A stretch of DNA of 64,000 nucleotides from Undaria pinnatifida (GCA_012845835.1 JABAKD010000025.1:12779264-12843263), one strand, 5' to 3'. Counted from the stretch's first letter, positions 35,106 through 48,252 are shown. Notes: generated by a model not told the origin, from the letters alone. Program-made: numbers and translations.

Positions 35106-38100
35106 ATGGCAGACCCTGCTAAGCACGCCGATTGCGAGGAAAGACGAGGTATTGCAGACGAAAAACGGCTACCCACAGGAAGCGCTCGGTACGGGCAGAC
35201 GAGGGCCTTGGAGCGGTTACGAGCCCGCGATGAGGAGGATGAACAGAGCGACGAGGACGAACGACGTGTGCAAAGGGAGCGTCGACAGAGGAGAGCCGAA
35301 GAAGAAGAGCGCGAAGAGCGTGAAGAAGAGGAAGAGCGCCAAGAGCGCGAAGAGGAGGAGAGGCGGCGTGCAGAAGAGGCTTGGCGGTGGCAGATGGAAC
35401 ACGAAGAGCGGCAACGGCGGGAACTTGACGCCATCGCCGTCGCACTCGTCTGTATTTTGGTATGTCAGGAGGCCACAGCGGAGCGGAGGGCTAGAGCGAC
35501 GAAGCGCAAGCGTCTCAACTGGAAACGTCACGCGTCGGCTTCGGTGAGAGAGAAGAGCTTCAGGAGGAAATATCGCATGGATGAGCCGGCGTTCAACAAG
35601 CTCGTGGAGATTCTACGCCCTGTCATCGAGGCCGATGAGAAGTATGCACGTGAGTGTTATGTCGCTCCAATTTTTTATTTTTGAATATTGGGCAAGCAGT
35701 TGGTACTACAGGCAGTATCTGCCTCTCGTTCGTTGTCCCCCTTGTCCCTCCCGGGCGCACCCACACAGCAGTGTTGGTGCTGTTGTATGGACGTACGAGA
35801 CATGTAGAATTTCCGTCCATCACCACGGCTACGACGTCGAGAGTATATGTCGCTAGGCCTATACTTGTTTCTTCCATGAGTACATTGTTAGCATCGAACA
35901 CCGAGACAACAACAGCAGCAGCAGTACATACCAAGTGCTGCTGTACCAGCACGTATACACAAGAATGAACAGGAGGACTGTTATTTTTTGGTTCTCACCA
36001 GGTACCATACTGGTACGTCTTGTTGTGAAAAAGGCGTCGAATAGTTTTCGTTCGTACTGGTACCCGGTAGCATGCACCACAAACAACAGGTCAGGTGCAG
36101 CAGCAGCTCGTACTATTAGTAGTACTAACTGCTAACTGCATCATGTCCCTCGAACATATTATGCCCAGGCATCGGCATCTCTTCATGCACCTCGTACCTT
36201 TTTAATAGCATGCCTTATAAGATGCACCAGGAATGCGGCTTTGCTACGCAAGAGGTATCTACACTTGTTTCACGTGTAGTACGACGTGTACAAGGTATTT
36301 ATGTCCTGGACCCTGGCACACAACGATATGTCGTATAATGTACCCCCGTATGTAATATACGACACTCGGACGCTCCTCAGGAAACTACGCTTACTGCATA
36401 CACAACCGCATTTTGACCCTGACTCTCCTTCCGTAACGCATGCCCTCGGTTACACAGGTCTGAGGACTAAGTCGGGGGTTATCAGCGTCGAGACTCGCGT
36501 GGCGATCGCTCTGCGTTTCTGCGCCGGGGGTTCCTACTTGGATCTGCAGGACGTCCATGGTGTATCTAAGACGTCGTGCTACTCCTGTTTCCATCAAGTT
36601 GTGGATGCCATCATCGAGTGCAGCTCCAAGATTGGGCCCATGAAGTTTCCCACAACAGGCGAAGAGCTCAAGAAACTCGCCGCAGAATTCGAGGTACGCC
36701 TACTCGTTGGGGGTGGCGACGGCCGCGGGAAGTCGGGTTTGGGAGGTGGGGGGGGGGGGTAGTGGGCAAGAGGAATGGGGTGGAGGGGAAGGGGGGGGGG
36801 GGGGGGGTCGGGGGGGGCAGGCGGGCGGGGAGGCCGTTGGGGGGAAGGTGAGTTCCTCGCTTCGCTTGGACGCAGCAGCATGACTGCGCGATCGGAAAAT
36901 ACCTACTAACCCTGCCTTGGCTACTTGACCGGCCAGCCTTGACACATTTTCCGTGCTCAGCCTACTTTCAGCTCCTAATTTTTGACGGGAAAAATATTTT
37001 TTTGAGGGCTGATGCATGGGCGTTTATTCTTTTTTCAATTTTTTTGCCGGTGACAATGGAAGGCCACAACTTCGAAATTCCCGAACATCCAAACTTGGCC
37101 TGAACGGTCGCCTATGGACCCAATTTGGTAGAATAATGAATTGAACCTTTACAGAAATTATTAAAAAATGAAAAAACGAAAAAATTATCGCGACGATCTT
37201 GGCCAACATCGGTCTGAGAATTCCTCAATCAGACCTTGGATTAGACGCGGCGCAATTTCGTGTTCTCCACACACTTCGTTCGACGGATTCAACGACAGCG
37301 TCGTGAAGTCTAAACGTGGCAATCTCGTCAGGGGCTCCGACCCCCTTTTGGGGTACAACGCTCACTCTACGGCCGGTGATTTGTGGCGGGCGCCGATCAG
37401 GCTTCTATTAGGAACACATTTGGCGGCTGGTGTGCAGAAAACTGAGACAAAACTTTCTATAGTCTCCCAACGGGTGAAAACATTAATTTTGAGAGGAAGT
37501 GACGGAAGACCACAGGACAACACAAGCAACCTCTCACGCCCTAGGGCGTGGATGGCGCGATGACCTCTTCAGCGCTATCACCTACACTCATGTGGCTTCG
37601 TCCGGAACCAAGAGGAGTGGTCATAGGTTGTCTCTATCTCGAGATCGAAGGTCAATCGTGGTTGGTGGGCGGTGTTGATCAAGGCTTGATGAAAACTACA
37701 CAAATTGACTGGTTGGACCGCATGACCAAACATAGAGCCAGCAAAAAATATATTTGGTCATTTTTCCCCATAGTGACGTTGCCCGCAATCTTTCAGCAAA
37801 TAACACCCAAAAAATGCTTGGATTTGTTTTGGCTAAACTATCGGCTTTTCATTGTCATCGGTCTTGGTCCATTTTCCCTTTTGTTTGGCTTCTGAGTATG
37901 TGCTCCTTTTGCGCGCAGACGGCACGAAGGCACAAACCAAGCTCTGATAGCCGCGGTATCAACGTGTCGCACCCACAGCAGAACAGCCTGTAATCGGCCA
38001 TGCACAAAGCAGCAAAATATACCAGGATATACAGCAGTACGCTCGTGCCGACCCGGGTGTGACCACATGACAAGCAGACAGGAGCAAGAGAGTCGCTGAT

Positions 38101-39717
38101 AGCCAATATTTGTGTGTTCCGTACTTTTTTTCAGTGTTTCCTCGCTGTCTCTCTTATCGTTCTTTTGAGCACTGCGGTATGAAACCACAACAACCAATTT
38201 TGATGCTTTCCACGTACCACTGACGCTCAGCCTTGTGGCGGAAAGGCATGGTCGAGACGCAATACGTAGGGGGTGACTGACGTGGCCATAATCTCTTTGC
38301 TGTCGCTTCACAACCACGCACGTCCCACGCCATTACGGGATAGAGGTGGCAACCGGGTTGTCTTGGTGGAACATGTAGGTGGGGCAGTTGTCATTATCAA
38401 TTCGTATGTTTGCACTACAATCAATCAGGGACCTGTTTCCGCTTCACGTAGGTCGTCTTCTCTTTTCTCTTCCTGACCGAGCGCAGCGGGTGGCGAATGC
38501 TGCCCGGACCAAAGCGCATATTTAATAGTAATATCTACCGTTGCTGATGTTGCCAGTGCGCGTCCCTTCGACAGAAACGACGACCGCTTCACAAACTGTT
38601 TTCTCTCTACGTGGCGTTGTTGCGGTGGGAAAAAGTGGGCTGTGCACGCGAAAGCGTTCGCGTCCATGGAAACGACTTCGTCCGTGTTGACCCCTCGTCA
38701 ACGTTGTTGTCACGCGGCCGTAGCTAAACACGTTCGCTCCACAATAGTGCCATTTAATAACGCGAGCCGGAGCACGATCTACACCACTGTATTTTTTTTC
38801 TTTTTTTGCTTCTTTCTGCAGTGTTGTTGTGTTGGACCTTGTCCACTCCGCGCGGCCGGGATTAGAAAGGATCACTGCTCGCCAAACTTCGAATGTAGTG
38901 CTGATATATGTATCTGTGTCACCGCAATATTTCGTCCTTTCCTATCTGTGTTTCGTTTGCCTAACAACGTTAGGAAAAGAGCGATGGCCAAGCGATTACT
39001 GGTTGCGTCGGCTGCTTGGACGGTCTCAACGTCAAGACGGAGGCACCCTCGCTTACCGACGTCTTGACCGTCATTCGGTACTTCTCTGGAGCGAAAAACT
39101 GCTACAGCCTGAACGTTCAGGCTATTGCAACGGCGAAGGGCAGATTTCTGTGCATGTCGTGCAAAGCACCAGGGTCAACCCACGACTGGACGGCGTACGG
39201 AAGTTCCCAGATGTCGGGAGCCGTCGACAATTTGCCCGACGGCTACTACGTCTTGGGGGATGCGGCCTACCCCCTCAGCGATAAGCTGTTGACGCCTTAC
39301 CCTGGAAAAGGTCTGGATCCCGAGCTCGACTCCTTCAACTTCCACCTTAGCCAGCTTCGCATTAAGGTAGAGCAAGCCTTCGGCATCCTTGTGAAGAGGT
39401 GGGGTATTCTGTGGAAACCACTCCGGATCTCCTTCGACCGACGCCCCAAGCTCATCCGCGCCTTGTTCCACTTGCACAATTTCTGCATCGACGAGGGATC
39501 CCAACTCATCCGCCGAGAGCACGAGAAGAAAATAGATCGACGATGCCGCCCGATCCTCAACATCGAAAGCAGTCTCCCCGCGGAGTACCAAACGCCACAG
39601 CCAAAGCGCCCCAGGCGAAGTGGCGAGGTAGAAACGCGGAGAAGCATCATGCTTAGCCTACAGCGAGTTGGACAGGGCCGACCTGAGCGCAACAAGCGTC
39701 GAAACATGCCGCGGTAG
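35106..39717 (+). CDS. Harbinger DDE transposase (HARBI1-like), three exons
   Basis: Exons 35106-35649, 36458-36693 and 38974-39717 join in phase to 507 residues (donors GTGAGT and GTACGC, acceptors CAG and TAG). Residues ~35-130 are a highly charged Glu/Arg coiled-coil-like region. MDEPAFNKLVEIL (~160-175) and the stretch SVETRVAIALRFCAGGSY correspond to the helix-turn-helix region ahead of the nuclease. Catalytic residues: Asp276 in CLDGLNVK, Asp356 in VLGDAAYP, Glu393 in VEQAFGIL. A PGSTHDW motif stands between, as in the family. The basic tail may act as a nuclear signal. It would cut and paste the element at TWA sites together with the accessory protein. No stop or frameshift interrupts the model. 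Confidence 0.92.
36745..36845. repeat. Poly-G rich stretch in transposase intron 2
   Basis: Runs of 8-16 G broken by AGG or T occur just after the exon 2 donor. They could form G-quadruplexes. Confidence 0.7.
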
Positions 39718-41395
39718 GCGTGGGGCTGTGTTTTTTTTCGTACTTGTACTAGGGACACCAGCGGGGTCGAGTGTCGAGTGTTTTTCTCTTCATGTCTTCG
39801 CATATGTATTATTATTCGTTCCTGGTGGGCATGGTAGTACGAGCGAAGACAAACATTGTCCTCATCGGACTTGCACCGTGAGCGCATGCTTGTCTTTGCT
39901 ACAATATACAAGAACCTCGTATGTATGTACCTGGTACGTTTTGTTTTGGTTCCCATTTGTTTCTATCGTGTGCATGTGCATGCACCTTCGCCTGGAGCGT
40001 GTCATAATTTGTTTCTTTTGACATGTTATGTTTTTCCGCCTTCGTATCACAACACACAATCTAATCCTTCCTGAAGTGTACGCATGATGCCACGAGTGCG
40101 CTCCGGGTACTATTTTGGGCTCACTCTGTGGTTGGCGTTGTTTTTTCTTTGATTGTTTCGTAGATTGGTTTTTGCTTTGTCACACCCGTATTTTTGAGTG
40201 TAGTCGTCTTCTTGGTCGTCTACCAGCCTCAGTCAAGCATAGAGCGACCAGCGAAATGCAAGCTCGCCTTCAATGCACTCGGCCTACGCCCCAGGCGCCT
40301 GCGTGTTATCGCTGTTATAGTTTGCTTTTTGCCCGTTGCGCGCCTACCTGCGCCCTAAGCGCATGTTTGTTTTTTTCAAGGTTGACATCCCCTGTCTTCT
40401 TTTCGCCTTGTTATCAAACGTCCTCATTTAAATTTCCTGATGTCTTTGGGTGGGCGTATATACCACATGTTATACCTGGAATACGTCCCTCGTGGATGCC
40501 ATGGTGGCTGTTCGCTTTGTACCCCTACACCTTTTTTGTTGTAGCCCTTGCAGTGGTAGTGTTGGAGGTGATTAGCTAGTAGTGTAGAGTAGATGACGTT
40601 TTGTTTTATCGTCTGTTTCTTTCCTATTTTTATCTTGTAATTTTTGGTGTTGTCGGTTCAACAGCAGCAGAACATAGGGCTCATATAAATCAGCACGAAC
40701 GTTGTCCTCCCGGGATTTGTTTTATGGCAACACGCCTGCTATAAAATTTTGTCCATTTGTGTCATTTTGTCATATGTCTTCGCGCTGAGCGCATGCTTTT
40801 CATACCGTGGTCGGCGCAGCCAGTCGTGTTTGTGATGGTGCATCCACTTTTCTGCGGCTTTGGCCGCCATACTCGTCGACTCCACTTGTCCATGAGTCTG
40901 CAACCTGCAAGGTCAACCAAGCCCGTCTTTGCTGGCCGCGATGGCGCTAAGTGCTGACGTTTCGAGGGGATCCAAATTCGATATTAATTCAAGATGCTTT
41001 GAGTCTAGTGTTGCTCTTGGGGGCTCCCTTGTGTTTTCCGCGGGTTGGAATGCTTCGGCGTTTCTCGCGCTTAAGGTGTTATTTGCTGTGACTTATTTGC
41101 CTGCGCCCGTGACGACCTCGGTCCCGCTCACGCCGCTCCCGGGTTGCTGGCGTGCGTGCCACGGTGGGAGCTGCGATATTTATCAACATCCCACGCTTGT
41201 GCCCATATGAGAAAGGGTGTTCAACACAAAAATACATTGTTCTGTCTTCGCTTCCATCTATGGACAATATTGACGCCACGAGAAAGACTTCCGCTTGCCC
41301 GCCAAGACGTCAAGCGACAGCCGACTGCGCCGCATTTCCGCTCTGGGAGCTGCGAATATATTGCTGTTGGTCATGATTAGCGTGTAGTTAGAACA

Positions 41396-41690
41396 GTTCC
41401 GCCATCTCATCTGACGGCTGGTCGGCGAAGTAATTAAAACACCAAAAGAAGTTCCCTTCGTCTACGATGTCGCATCCTAATTCATCATTCCGCGAAGTAG
41501 AACTTGTTAGAGGCCCTCTGCGTATTATCCTTGTTGATTATGACTACTCCTTATTAGCGCCATTCCACCATCTCATCAGCCGGCTGATCAGACAGAAATA
41601 ACACATGACAAATGTGGGTTGTCTACGATGTCGGTAAAACACGTTTATATTTTAAATTAAACCTTGTTGAAGGCCCTATGCCTTCCCCTC
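41396..41690. repeat. Diverged tandem duplication of about 170 bp
   Basis: CCATCTCATC, GGCTGRTC, TCTACGATGTCG and TTGTT(A)GA(A)GGCCCT recur in order at 41400-41515 and 41568-41685. Confidence 0.55.
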
Positions 41691-42099
41691 ACGCCAGCGC
41701 CCGCGAGCCAATCGTCGGTTTGACTCAGCATTTTTCACGACGCCAACGACCCCCCCCACCCCCCCCCACCCCCCCCCCTTCTCCTCACGCAACGACCAGG
41801 GGAAAAAAGCATAGGTATTACGCTGTTGCGCGGTGTTGATTTTTTTTTCAGAACATATGTCCCCAACCAAAAAAACATGCTACACACCCACGGATCGCCG
41901 CAGTTTTATTCTTTGTTTCACGCCTTTCGCCAAAAATCAAACTGGGTCCTTCTTTTCGTCGTAGGCTGACAGCATGTTTGGGGATGTTTTTTGGGCATAA
42001 TGTTTTCGACGCAAAAGGGAAACTCCACTGCGGGTAAGTAACATGCCACGAGCGCACACGACCCCTTTTTGTTGCCCATACGGAGTGATATACGACAAA

Positions 42100-43075
42100 A
42101 AAAAAGGAAGAAAAATCGACGTACAGTCTAATTACATGATAATGATGTAAACAAAATAATACCTATAAATGACACCCACTCGCCGACAGCGGCATGACGT
42201 AGTGGAAACACGGAGGCGAACAATACTCGTGCCCCCCTCCATGCAAAACACGCACGACCTGCAGACAACAAACACCGACGCATTGTACAGGGAAATATAT
42301 ATATTGTTTTTCAGTCTGTCGTCGTAACTGAGACGGACGGAAACAAACAAATACCACCCCGCTCATCGACAGCGGCTGAATTTCAAGGGGACAAACTAAA
42401 ATACATAATATATATATATATATATTGCAGTCACCAAAATCCGACTCAACGCACAGACAAAAAAAAAACATCGACATACCGTCGTCGCAAATGGCAACCA
42501 TGGAGACAAAAAAATACCACCTAGTTCACCGACAGGGGCATCACGAAAAGGATACATCAAACAAAAAACTAGCGCCCCCCGCACTTAAAAGAGTCGTACA
42601 TACTGCAGACACACAACGCCTACTCATGATACCCGATCCTAAAAAAAGAAACGTCGACATGGCGTCGTCGCAAATGGCAAGCACAACAACAAAAAAAAAA
42701 AATGCTACCCCAGGGCATCACGAGAAGAATACCAAACGAACAAACTCGCGCCCCCCTCACGCCAAGAGTCGTACGTGCTGCAGACATACAACGCCTACTC
42801 ATCATACCGAAAACACAATATATATGGGCATACCGTCGACGTGGATGACAACGATGAAAGCAAAAAAAAATGCCACCCCGTTCACGGACAGCAGCAGCAC
42901 TAAAAGGGAACAAAAGCCCAGAACCATCCCCCCCTCACACCGACTCACGTTACAGACAACAAAAACGGTGGACGTACAGTCGTCGCAAACGACAGGCATG
43001 GAAAAAAAGAAAAGAAAATGCCACCTCGTCCACCGACAGCACGCCCTGAAAGACAGCCCCTACTCAACACGTGCT
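42100..43075. repeat. Imperfect tandem array, units about 145-185 bp, five to six copies
   Basis: The words CGACATACCGTCGTCGCAAA, a poly-A run, ATGCCACCCC and TTCACCGACAGC recur near 42470, 42654, 42827 and 42970. Weaker copies lie near 42116 and 42322. A long plus-strand frame (42425-43084) is a by-product of the array. Confidence 0.7.
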
Positions 43076-43209
43076 TCCCGGTGAGATTACACACTACTTG
43101 CAAGAAAGTTGGCGTTACGATGCCTCACAGGAACGCGGCCAAACACGAGGCGTGAGAACAACTCGCAGCAACGGTTGCATTCACGCACCCGGCGCGTCGT
43201 TGTCCCCCT

Positions 43210-46200
43210 TCATTCCCCCTTCATCGACTTGAGGGCGTCGGCGGCGGCTCCTTTTAGCACCGCGATGAACTCTTCATCGCGCTCAGGTTCGGCCTCCTCT
43301 TTTCGGAGTTCGTCGCGAAGGCGCTTGTACTCCTCTCTTGCATTCCGCCGATTTTCTCTCCTTGCCACCTCTTTGTCGGCCTCTGCTCTCCCCATCCGAA
43401 CTTTCTGGAAACTCATATCCGCTTCATACTTGTTCAGTGCACGCTCGGTGTCGAGAGCAGCCGGGGCAACTGTGGTAGAAGTCAAGTTTGTCTGCGCACC
43501 CTGAAGCTCGCGCCGCACGGCCGGCATATACTCCGCTATGGATTCCTTCGCCTTCTTTTGACGACGTTTCGATGCTTGTCGGGCTCTTGACTTCTTCTTT
43601 AGTCTGTTCGCCTCCGATCTAGAAGCGTTGCGCCCTCCGATGTTGTCTCCGTCGTCGTCGTCATCCCCACTCGATTCACCCCCCCCATCGCTGGATGCAG
43701 TCATTCCCGCTTCCTCCGCAACGTCGTCTGGCATCAACGTCTGGGTTAGCTCAGCAAGCTCGGGGTACTGTACGCCGGCTTCGCGCAAGTAGAAGACGTC
43801 ACTGTCGCCTGGAATTTCGAGCGCGTGTGTGCAAAGGCGTGAGTGGAGGGGAAGGGGGGCGGGGGGTGAATTTATTCCTGCACAGTACCAAACTTGTTCA
43901 TATAAGAGAGGCATAGCATGCCCTACGTAGATAATCATGTAATACCTAACCCTGGCACCAGATCGTATCCCCATCCTCAGGTACATGCGCTGTACCTAAA
44001 ACGCCACATACAACACGAAAGACATCTCGCGCCCCTCATAAGGGCCGTCGCGACGTTGTAAGCACAAGCGAGGAGTACGTGACGCTATTTGAAAGAAAGA
44101 AGCAACCACATGATGGCATTATGTGATAGAAAGGAAGCAACAGCGGCGGCGGCTGACTATGAGACCAAGAGTATAATATCAATACGCCTGTAACAGTTGG
44201 GCATAGAAGAATCAACAACGTAATAATACGATACCAGCAGCAGAAAACAGCGGCAGCCAGAACATAGAACAGAACCAATTCAGCCGAAGCATGTACCCAT
44301 GGACAAGCAGTATGAGGCAAGAACACGCATCGAAAATAGGCAGCAGCAATGAGGAGACTAGCCAGGACGTAGGTTTAACTTTTTCTGTAAAGTGCCTCAA
44401 TCTCGAAGGCCTTTAATAATACTCCAAAGCAGACGACTCCGTGATAGATTGGCGATATGGTCGCATGACGCACAAAAGTCAACAAAAAAATGAATTCCAG
44501 CCTCAACAGCAGGGAGGAGTGGCAGCAAGAATAGCCACGTAAATCGTTTTCAAACCAGCAGCGCAGCAGAGACGCGCGGCATAACGCAGCAGCAGAGCAG
44601 GGGACACAAGGCGGCAAGCACGGGGCAGACTACCTGTAGACAGAAAATACATACGGTGTGGTGACATGGCATACACGAGGCGTCAGGTAAATTCGTCAGG
44701 TGCACGAAGACAGACTAGGCAGAAGGCACTCTTTTGTATATGCGTGATGTAATCTGGACACAAAAAACGACATCGCTGCCACATAATATAGCGTGCACAG
44801 AAACAAGCGGCAATCTGGACAAAAACGAACTTCTGCAGTCCTGGTTATGTAACATCTTCAATTTACAGTGAAGACAGAATTAGGCAAGCACCAGGCTGAT
44901 GCCGGTACTACCGCGCGCACCTCCAACCATCGGCAAGTACCCACCGCGGGTCCTTGCCATTACCCCACCCGACGGGACGCTACTATCACCTGAGCAGAAG
45001 TTCCAGAAAGGTTCGCCCATCCCTGATTTCTTGAAATTTGTCACCACGGTGCCCAACTTCTTGCGAGTGCTGTTGTACATGTCTAGCAGTTTGCCGGGCG
45101 TTATGTTTGGCTGATAGCAAGTTCCAGGGTCCAGGGACATGAACTGAGCGTCTTCCGATATCCGGAAATCAACCTAACGGAGGAAGAGGACAGTAGTGCG
45201 GGCTCAGCTTGGTACTATCTGCGGAACTTGACATCGCGGACAGGGGAGCAATGCACCCGCACGTATTATTATGGAAAAAAAAATACTACAGCTGTGAGAT
45301 GGAATATTTTGTCCAAACTCATGTTTGCAAGCTGTGTACCATACATGAGCTGAGCTGAAAGGGTGACGCGTCGGTGCAATAGTTGTTACATGTATGTATA
45401 CCAGGTATGAGACACACGCACGACTACATTTACACTGGGTGAGTATTTGATGCTGCATGCGGCGAATGAGGTTGCCAACACGTATGCCAGGTGTTGTTTG
45501 CCGATAATTTGATCAAAACGAGCATAACCGTTTGCCAGGAGTGGCAGCCGGCCAGATCATGTAAAAACGCCACTTCCCGAGCCTCGCACGATGCCATCCC
45601 CTCCCACCCTGTGTGTTCCTCTCACCGGTGTGTTAGGATCTCGGAAAGCGGAGGCGAGGTCCACCCACACGCTCCTTCTGGCACCAACGGCACCCACGTC
45701 GAGCTCGGCCCTCGACGCCTGAGCTTCGGACGCGACCATCCGTGGTCTGAACTCCGGGAGCACCATGACGTTGACAAGACGCGGCAGGCAATTTTTGGTC
45801 TTCCTGCTGTTTGTCGGAGCGCCTTGTGAAATATCTTCATCAGACGGACCATCATTGCCTTCCCCACCGCTCTTCTTCAGGGCATCCAAAAGTCTGCCCA
45901 CGCCGTATATCTTCCCCTCGAAAAGGATGGCGTCGCTCCGTTTCTTCGCGGGCAACCCGTTCCGCATCATCGTCCGCATTGCTATCAGCGCACCAGGCGG
46001 GATGTCCGAGTCGCCTTCCTCTCCCGGGTTCTCGCCTGCGCGGGTGTTACAAAATCGGTGGGGGCGTCAATCGATGACGGCCTAGATAACATTGCGTTCG
46101 AAGAGGACTGCGAAAAGCACCAGAAGACGTTGTGTATCGTACGACGTACAGGCGATAGCCCTTGAGATGACGGAGGCATGCAAAGGTTGACCTGTACGTG

Positions 46201-47961
46201 TGCCATCCATTCCTTCATCACCGGCATGTTTTCCTGCAGCGTATGTATGATGGTGGGGACGAGGTATGCTGGTCGTCCCGTGTGTTGAATTTAAATACCC
46301 CCGGGGATAATAATGTTTACAACGAGAGCGCAGCAGCAGCAGCAACAGCGTGCAAACCGCCAAGGAAGCACACAAAGAACATGAGCGCGACTGCAACGCC
46401 TAAACCAAGTATCTGCCAGGATAGAGTGGGTGGGTCGTGGGGGGTGGTTGCTTAGTGGGGGGCGGCTCGCCCGCTTCCCTACATTGATGTGATGATCGTA
46501 CACAATAACGAAACTCCCCCCGTTTCCTGCCGGGTCCTCCACACTCAATAAACAACCAACTAAGCTTGAGTCCTCGCGTACCGGTATACTGCCGTACGTG
46601 CTGCCGCACTGCTGTATTGCTGTATTGGATTGGTCGGTGCGTGGTGGGTGGGTGGATTTTGCGCTGGGTGGTCCCACCAAATTCTGCGAAGCAAATACAT
46701 CTGTTTGCTGCTGTACGCACTGCTGTTCTGCTGTTGGTAAGGTGGTTGGGTTGGATGGTGGGTAGATGGCTTGGCCGCCCGGTGGGTGGGTCGTGTGGCA
46801 CGTGGGTGCGTGCTTTTGTGCCTCTACTATACCAGCCGGCTCTGGCATACTTCGGTAGTAGCACACTACAAATAGTCGCGAGACACATACTACACGCACT
46901 TCCTGTTGGAAATCTATTTTGGCACGGAACAACAGGACAACAGCCAAAAAACCACCCGCCGTTGGTAAACCGCGCTTCCATCAGCGGCGCACGTCCTACC
47001 AAATACTGGGCGTTTCTCGTTGAACTAGAGAGCATGCGCACGTGTATATTTGTATATTTCCTTCCGAGTGGCTACAGAACGATCAACCCTTGCTGGGAGA
47101 CAACATACTTGGAATTAATGGTGGAAAGTTTTTATTTCGTGGTTTGAGCTCCTAACGTCACTGGGGAAAGGTTTAACTACCATGGTTGTATTGTACCAAT
47201 CACTTACCGCCAGCGGGAGCAAGATCGCCCCCAAAATCCCCGGTGTACGGAGACGCCCTGCCTTTGGCTCTATCGTCCTTTTCGAGAATGGCAGAGAGAG
47301 CATCCTTATCGCGATTCCTCTGTTGTCCCTTGATGCGCCGGTGCTGACACACCTTCTGCAGCACTACAACGGGCCACAGGCTGTACCGCTGTTCCTTAGG
47401 GGGTTTCCGCTCAGATAACGGCAGGTCCTGCCTTCTCCTCTTTACATTAGCTTTCCCTTTCCTCGTCCCCGGTGCTCTCCGTTGAGACCGCTCTCCTGCC
47501 TCTGGCGAACGACTGTGGGCACCCTCGTCATTCGACGAGTCTTCGTCTCCGTCACTGACGTCGACGTCCACAGGACTCCGCGCTTGACCATAATTACGCC
47601 GAGCTGAGGTGCTCCTAGCGTTGCCCGGGTCATCCAAGATGCTCGAAACAGGAGAAGCGGGGCCGGTAACGTCAAGTAAGTCCTCTTCGGGCGCGGTGTC
47701 TGCGAGGATTTCTGCCGTTCTCCGGTCGTGTTCACCGAGGAACCGGCGGATGTCCTCTACGCTTGCGTTTGAAGGCAACTTGGGTAGCGGTACGGCTCTA
47801 GATGAACTTGCTGCTGCCTGAGTAGGTTCGCCTGACCCACTCCCGCCAGCCGCGGACAAGCCGAATCCAGCCGCAGCCCCGGCTTCTCCTCCGCCGCGCA
47901 GTCGGGCTGGACAAACAGCTGGCCTCACAGACCTTCTCGGCGAGCCTTCATTAGTAGCCAT
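43210..47961 (-). CDS. Harbinger accessory protein (Myb/trihelix-like), four exons
   Basis: Exons 47961-47208, 46035-45626, 45173-44990 and 43808-43210 join in phase to 648 residues. All introns are GT-AG; the exon 3 start could instead be 10 codons later at a second in-phase AG. The N-terminus is Ala/Gly/Ser-rich and then acidic with a basic cluster (RKGKANVKRRRQ). The middle holds RRSVWVDLASAF and, across two splices, LLDMYNSTRKKLGTVVTNF, then FWNFCSGDSDVFYLREAG. These spaced aromatic helices resemble the Myb/SANT or trihelix-type second protein of PIF/Harbinger elements. The C-terminus has an Asp-rich run, a basic nuclear-signal-like run and a long Glu/Arg helix. Its likely role is to bind the element ends and bring the transposase to the nucleus. 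The family call rests mainly on context. Confidence 0.8.
45285..45370 (+). repeat. Dispersed repeat family A, copy 3, inside an accessory-gene intron
   Basis: ACAGCTGTGAGATGGAATATTTTGTC and CTCATGTTTGCAAGCTGTGT match the family core. It lies in the 452 bp intron 2. Confidence 0.6.
46560..46800. repeat. GT-rich imperfect duplication in accessory-gene intron 1
   Basis: GTACG-TGCTG-CACTGCTGT followed by a run of GGTGGGTGGGT-like words occurs twice, about 120 bp apart. Confidence 0.5.
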
Positions 47962-48205
47962 AATATCCGTGCGTCAACGTCGCTGTGCTTTGGGGTCTTC
48001 GTGAGAGAGCAGAGCTCCTACTACTGTTGTGTGCCAGGCTCGGCTTATCGTTTCCTCTCACTACGAATGCCATATTTTTGAATAATTGCTGCCAGGTTTG
48101 CATGAAAAGTCTGTGGCGTTTTGAATGTAAATGTCACGAAACGTGAAATTTCATCTTTATTGGTTAGGAATGAAATGTCAGGATTCGTGATCTTTTGTCA
48201 CGCCC

Positions 48206-48252
48206 AAATGTCAGGATTCCTGACATTTTTTTTGGTTCGTTAGGAACGGCCC
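48206..48252. repeat. Right terminal inverted repeat of the Harbinger element
   Basis: This is the reverse complement of 34838-34881, followed by the TAA duplication at 48253-48255. Confidence 0.93.

Larger units (their letters stand above)
39718..43209. other. Spacer between the convergent Harbinger genes
   Basis: T-rich after the transposase and A-rich toward the accessory gene, consistent with two 3' regions. It holds the duplications at 41396-41690 and 42100-43075. No third gene was recognised. Confidence 0.5.
34838..48252. mobile_element. Complete PIF/Harbinger DNA transposon, 13.4 kb
   Basis: Terminal inverted repeats start GGGCCGTTCCTAACGAACC at both ends. They are flanked by a direct TAA (34835-34837 and 48253-48255), the 3 bp TWA target duplication of the PIF/Harbinger superfamily. 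Inside are an intact spliced DDE transposase (plus, 35106-39717) and a convergent spliced accessory protein (minus, 43210-47961), the two-gene set of this superfamily. The length is far above the few kb usual for the family because of large introns and a tandem-repeat spacer. Intact frames, splice sites and target duplication suggest a recent and possibly active copy. Confidence 0.93.

Noticed and set aside
35119-35531. Minus-strand frames overlapping transposase exon 1
   Set aside because: They are antisense to the Glu/Arg-rich coding stretch, with no independent evidence.
42425-43084. 219-codon plus-strand frame in the Harbinger spacer
   Set aside because: It tracks the tandem array and has no motif. 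It lies between convergent genes.
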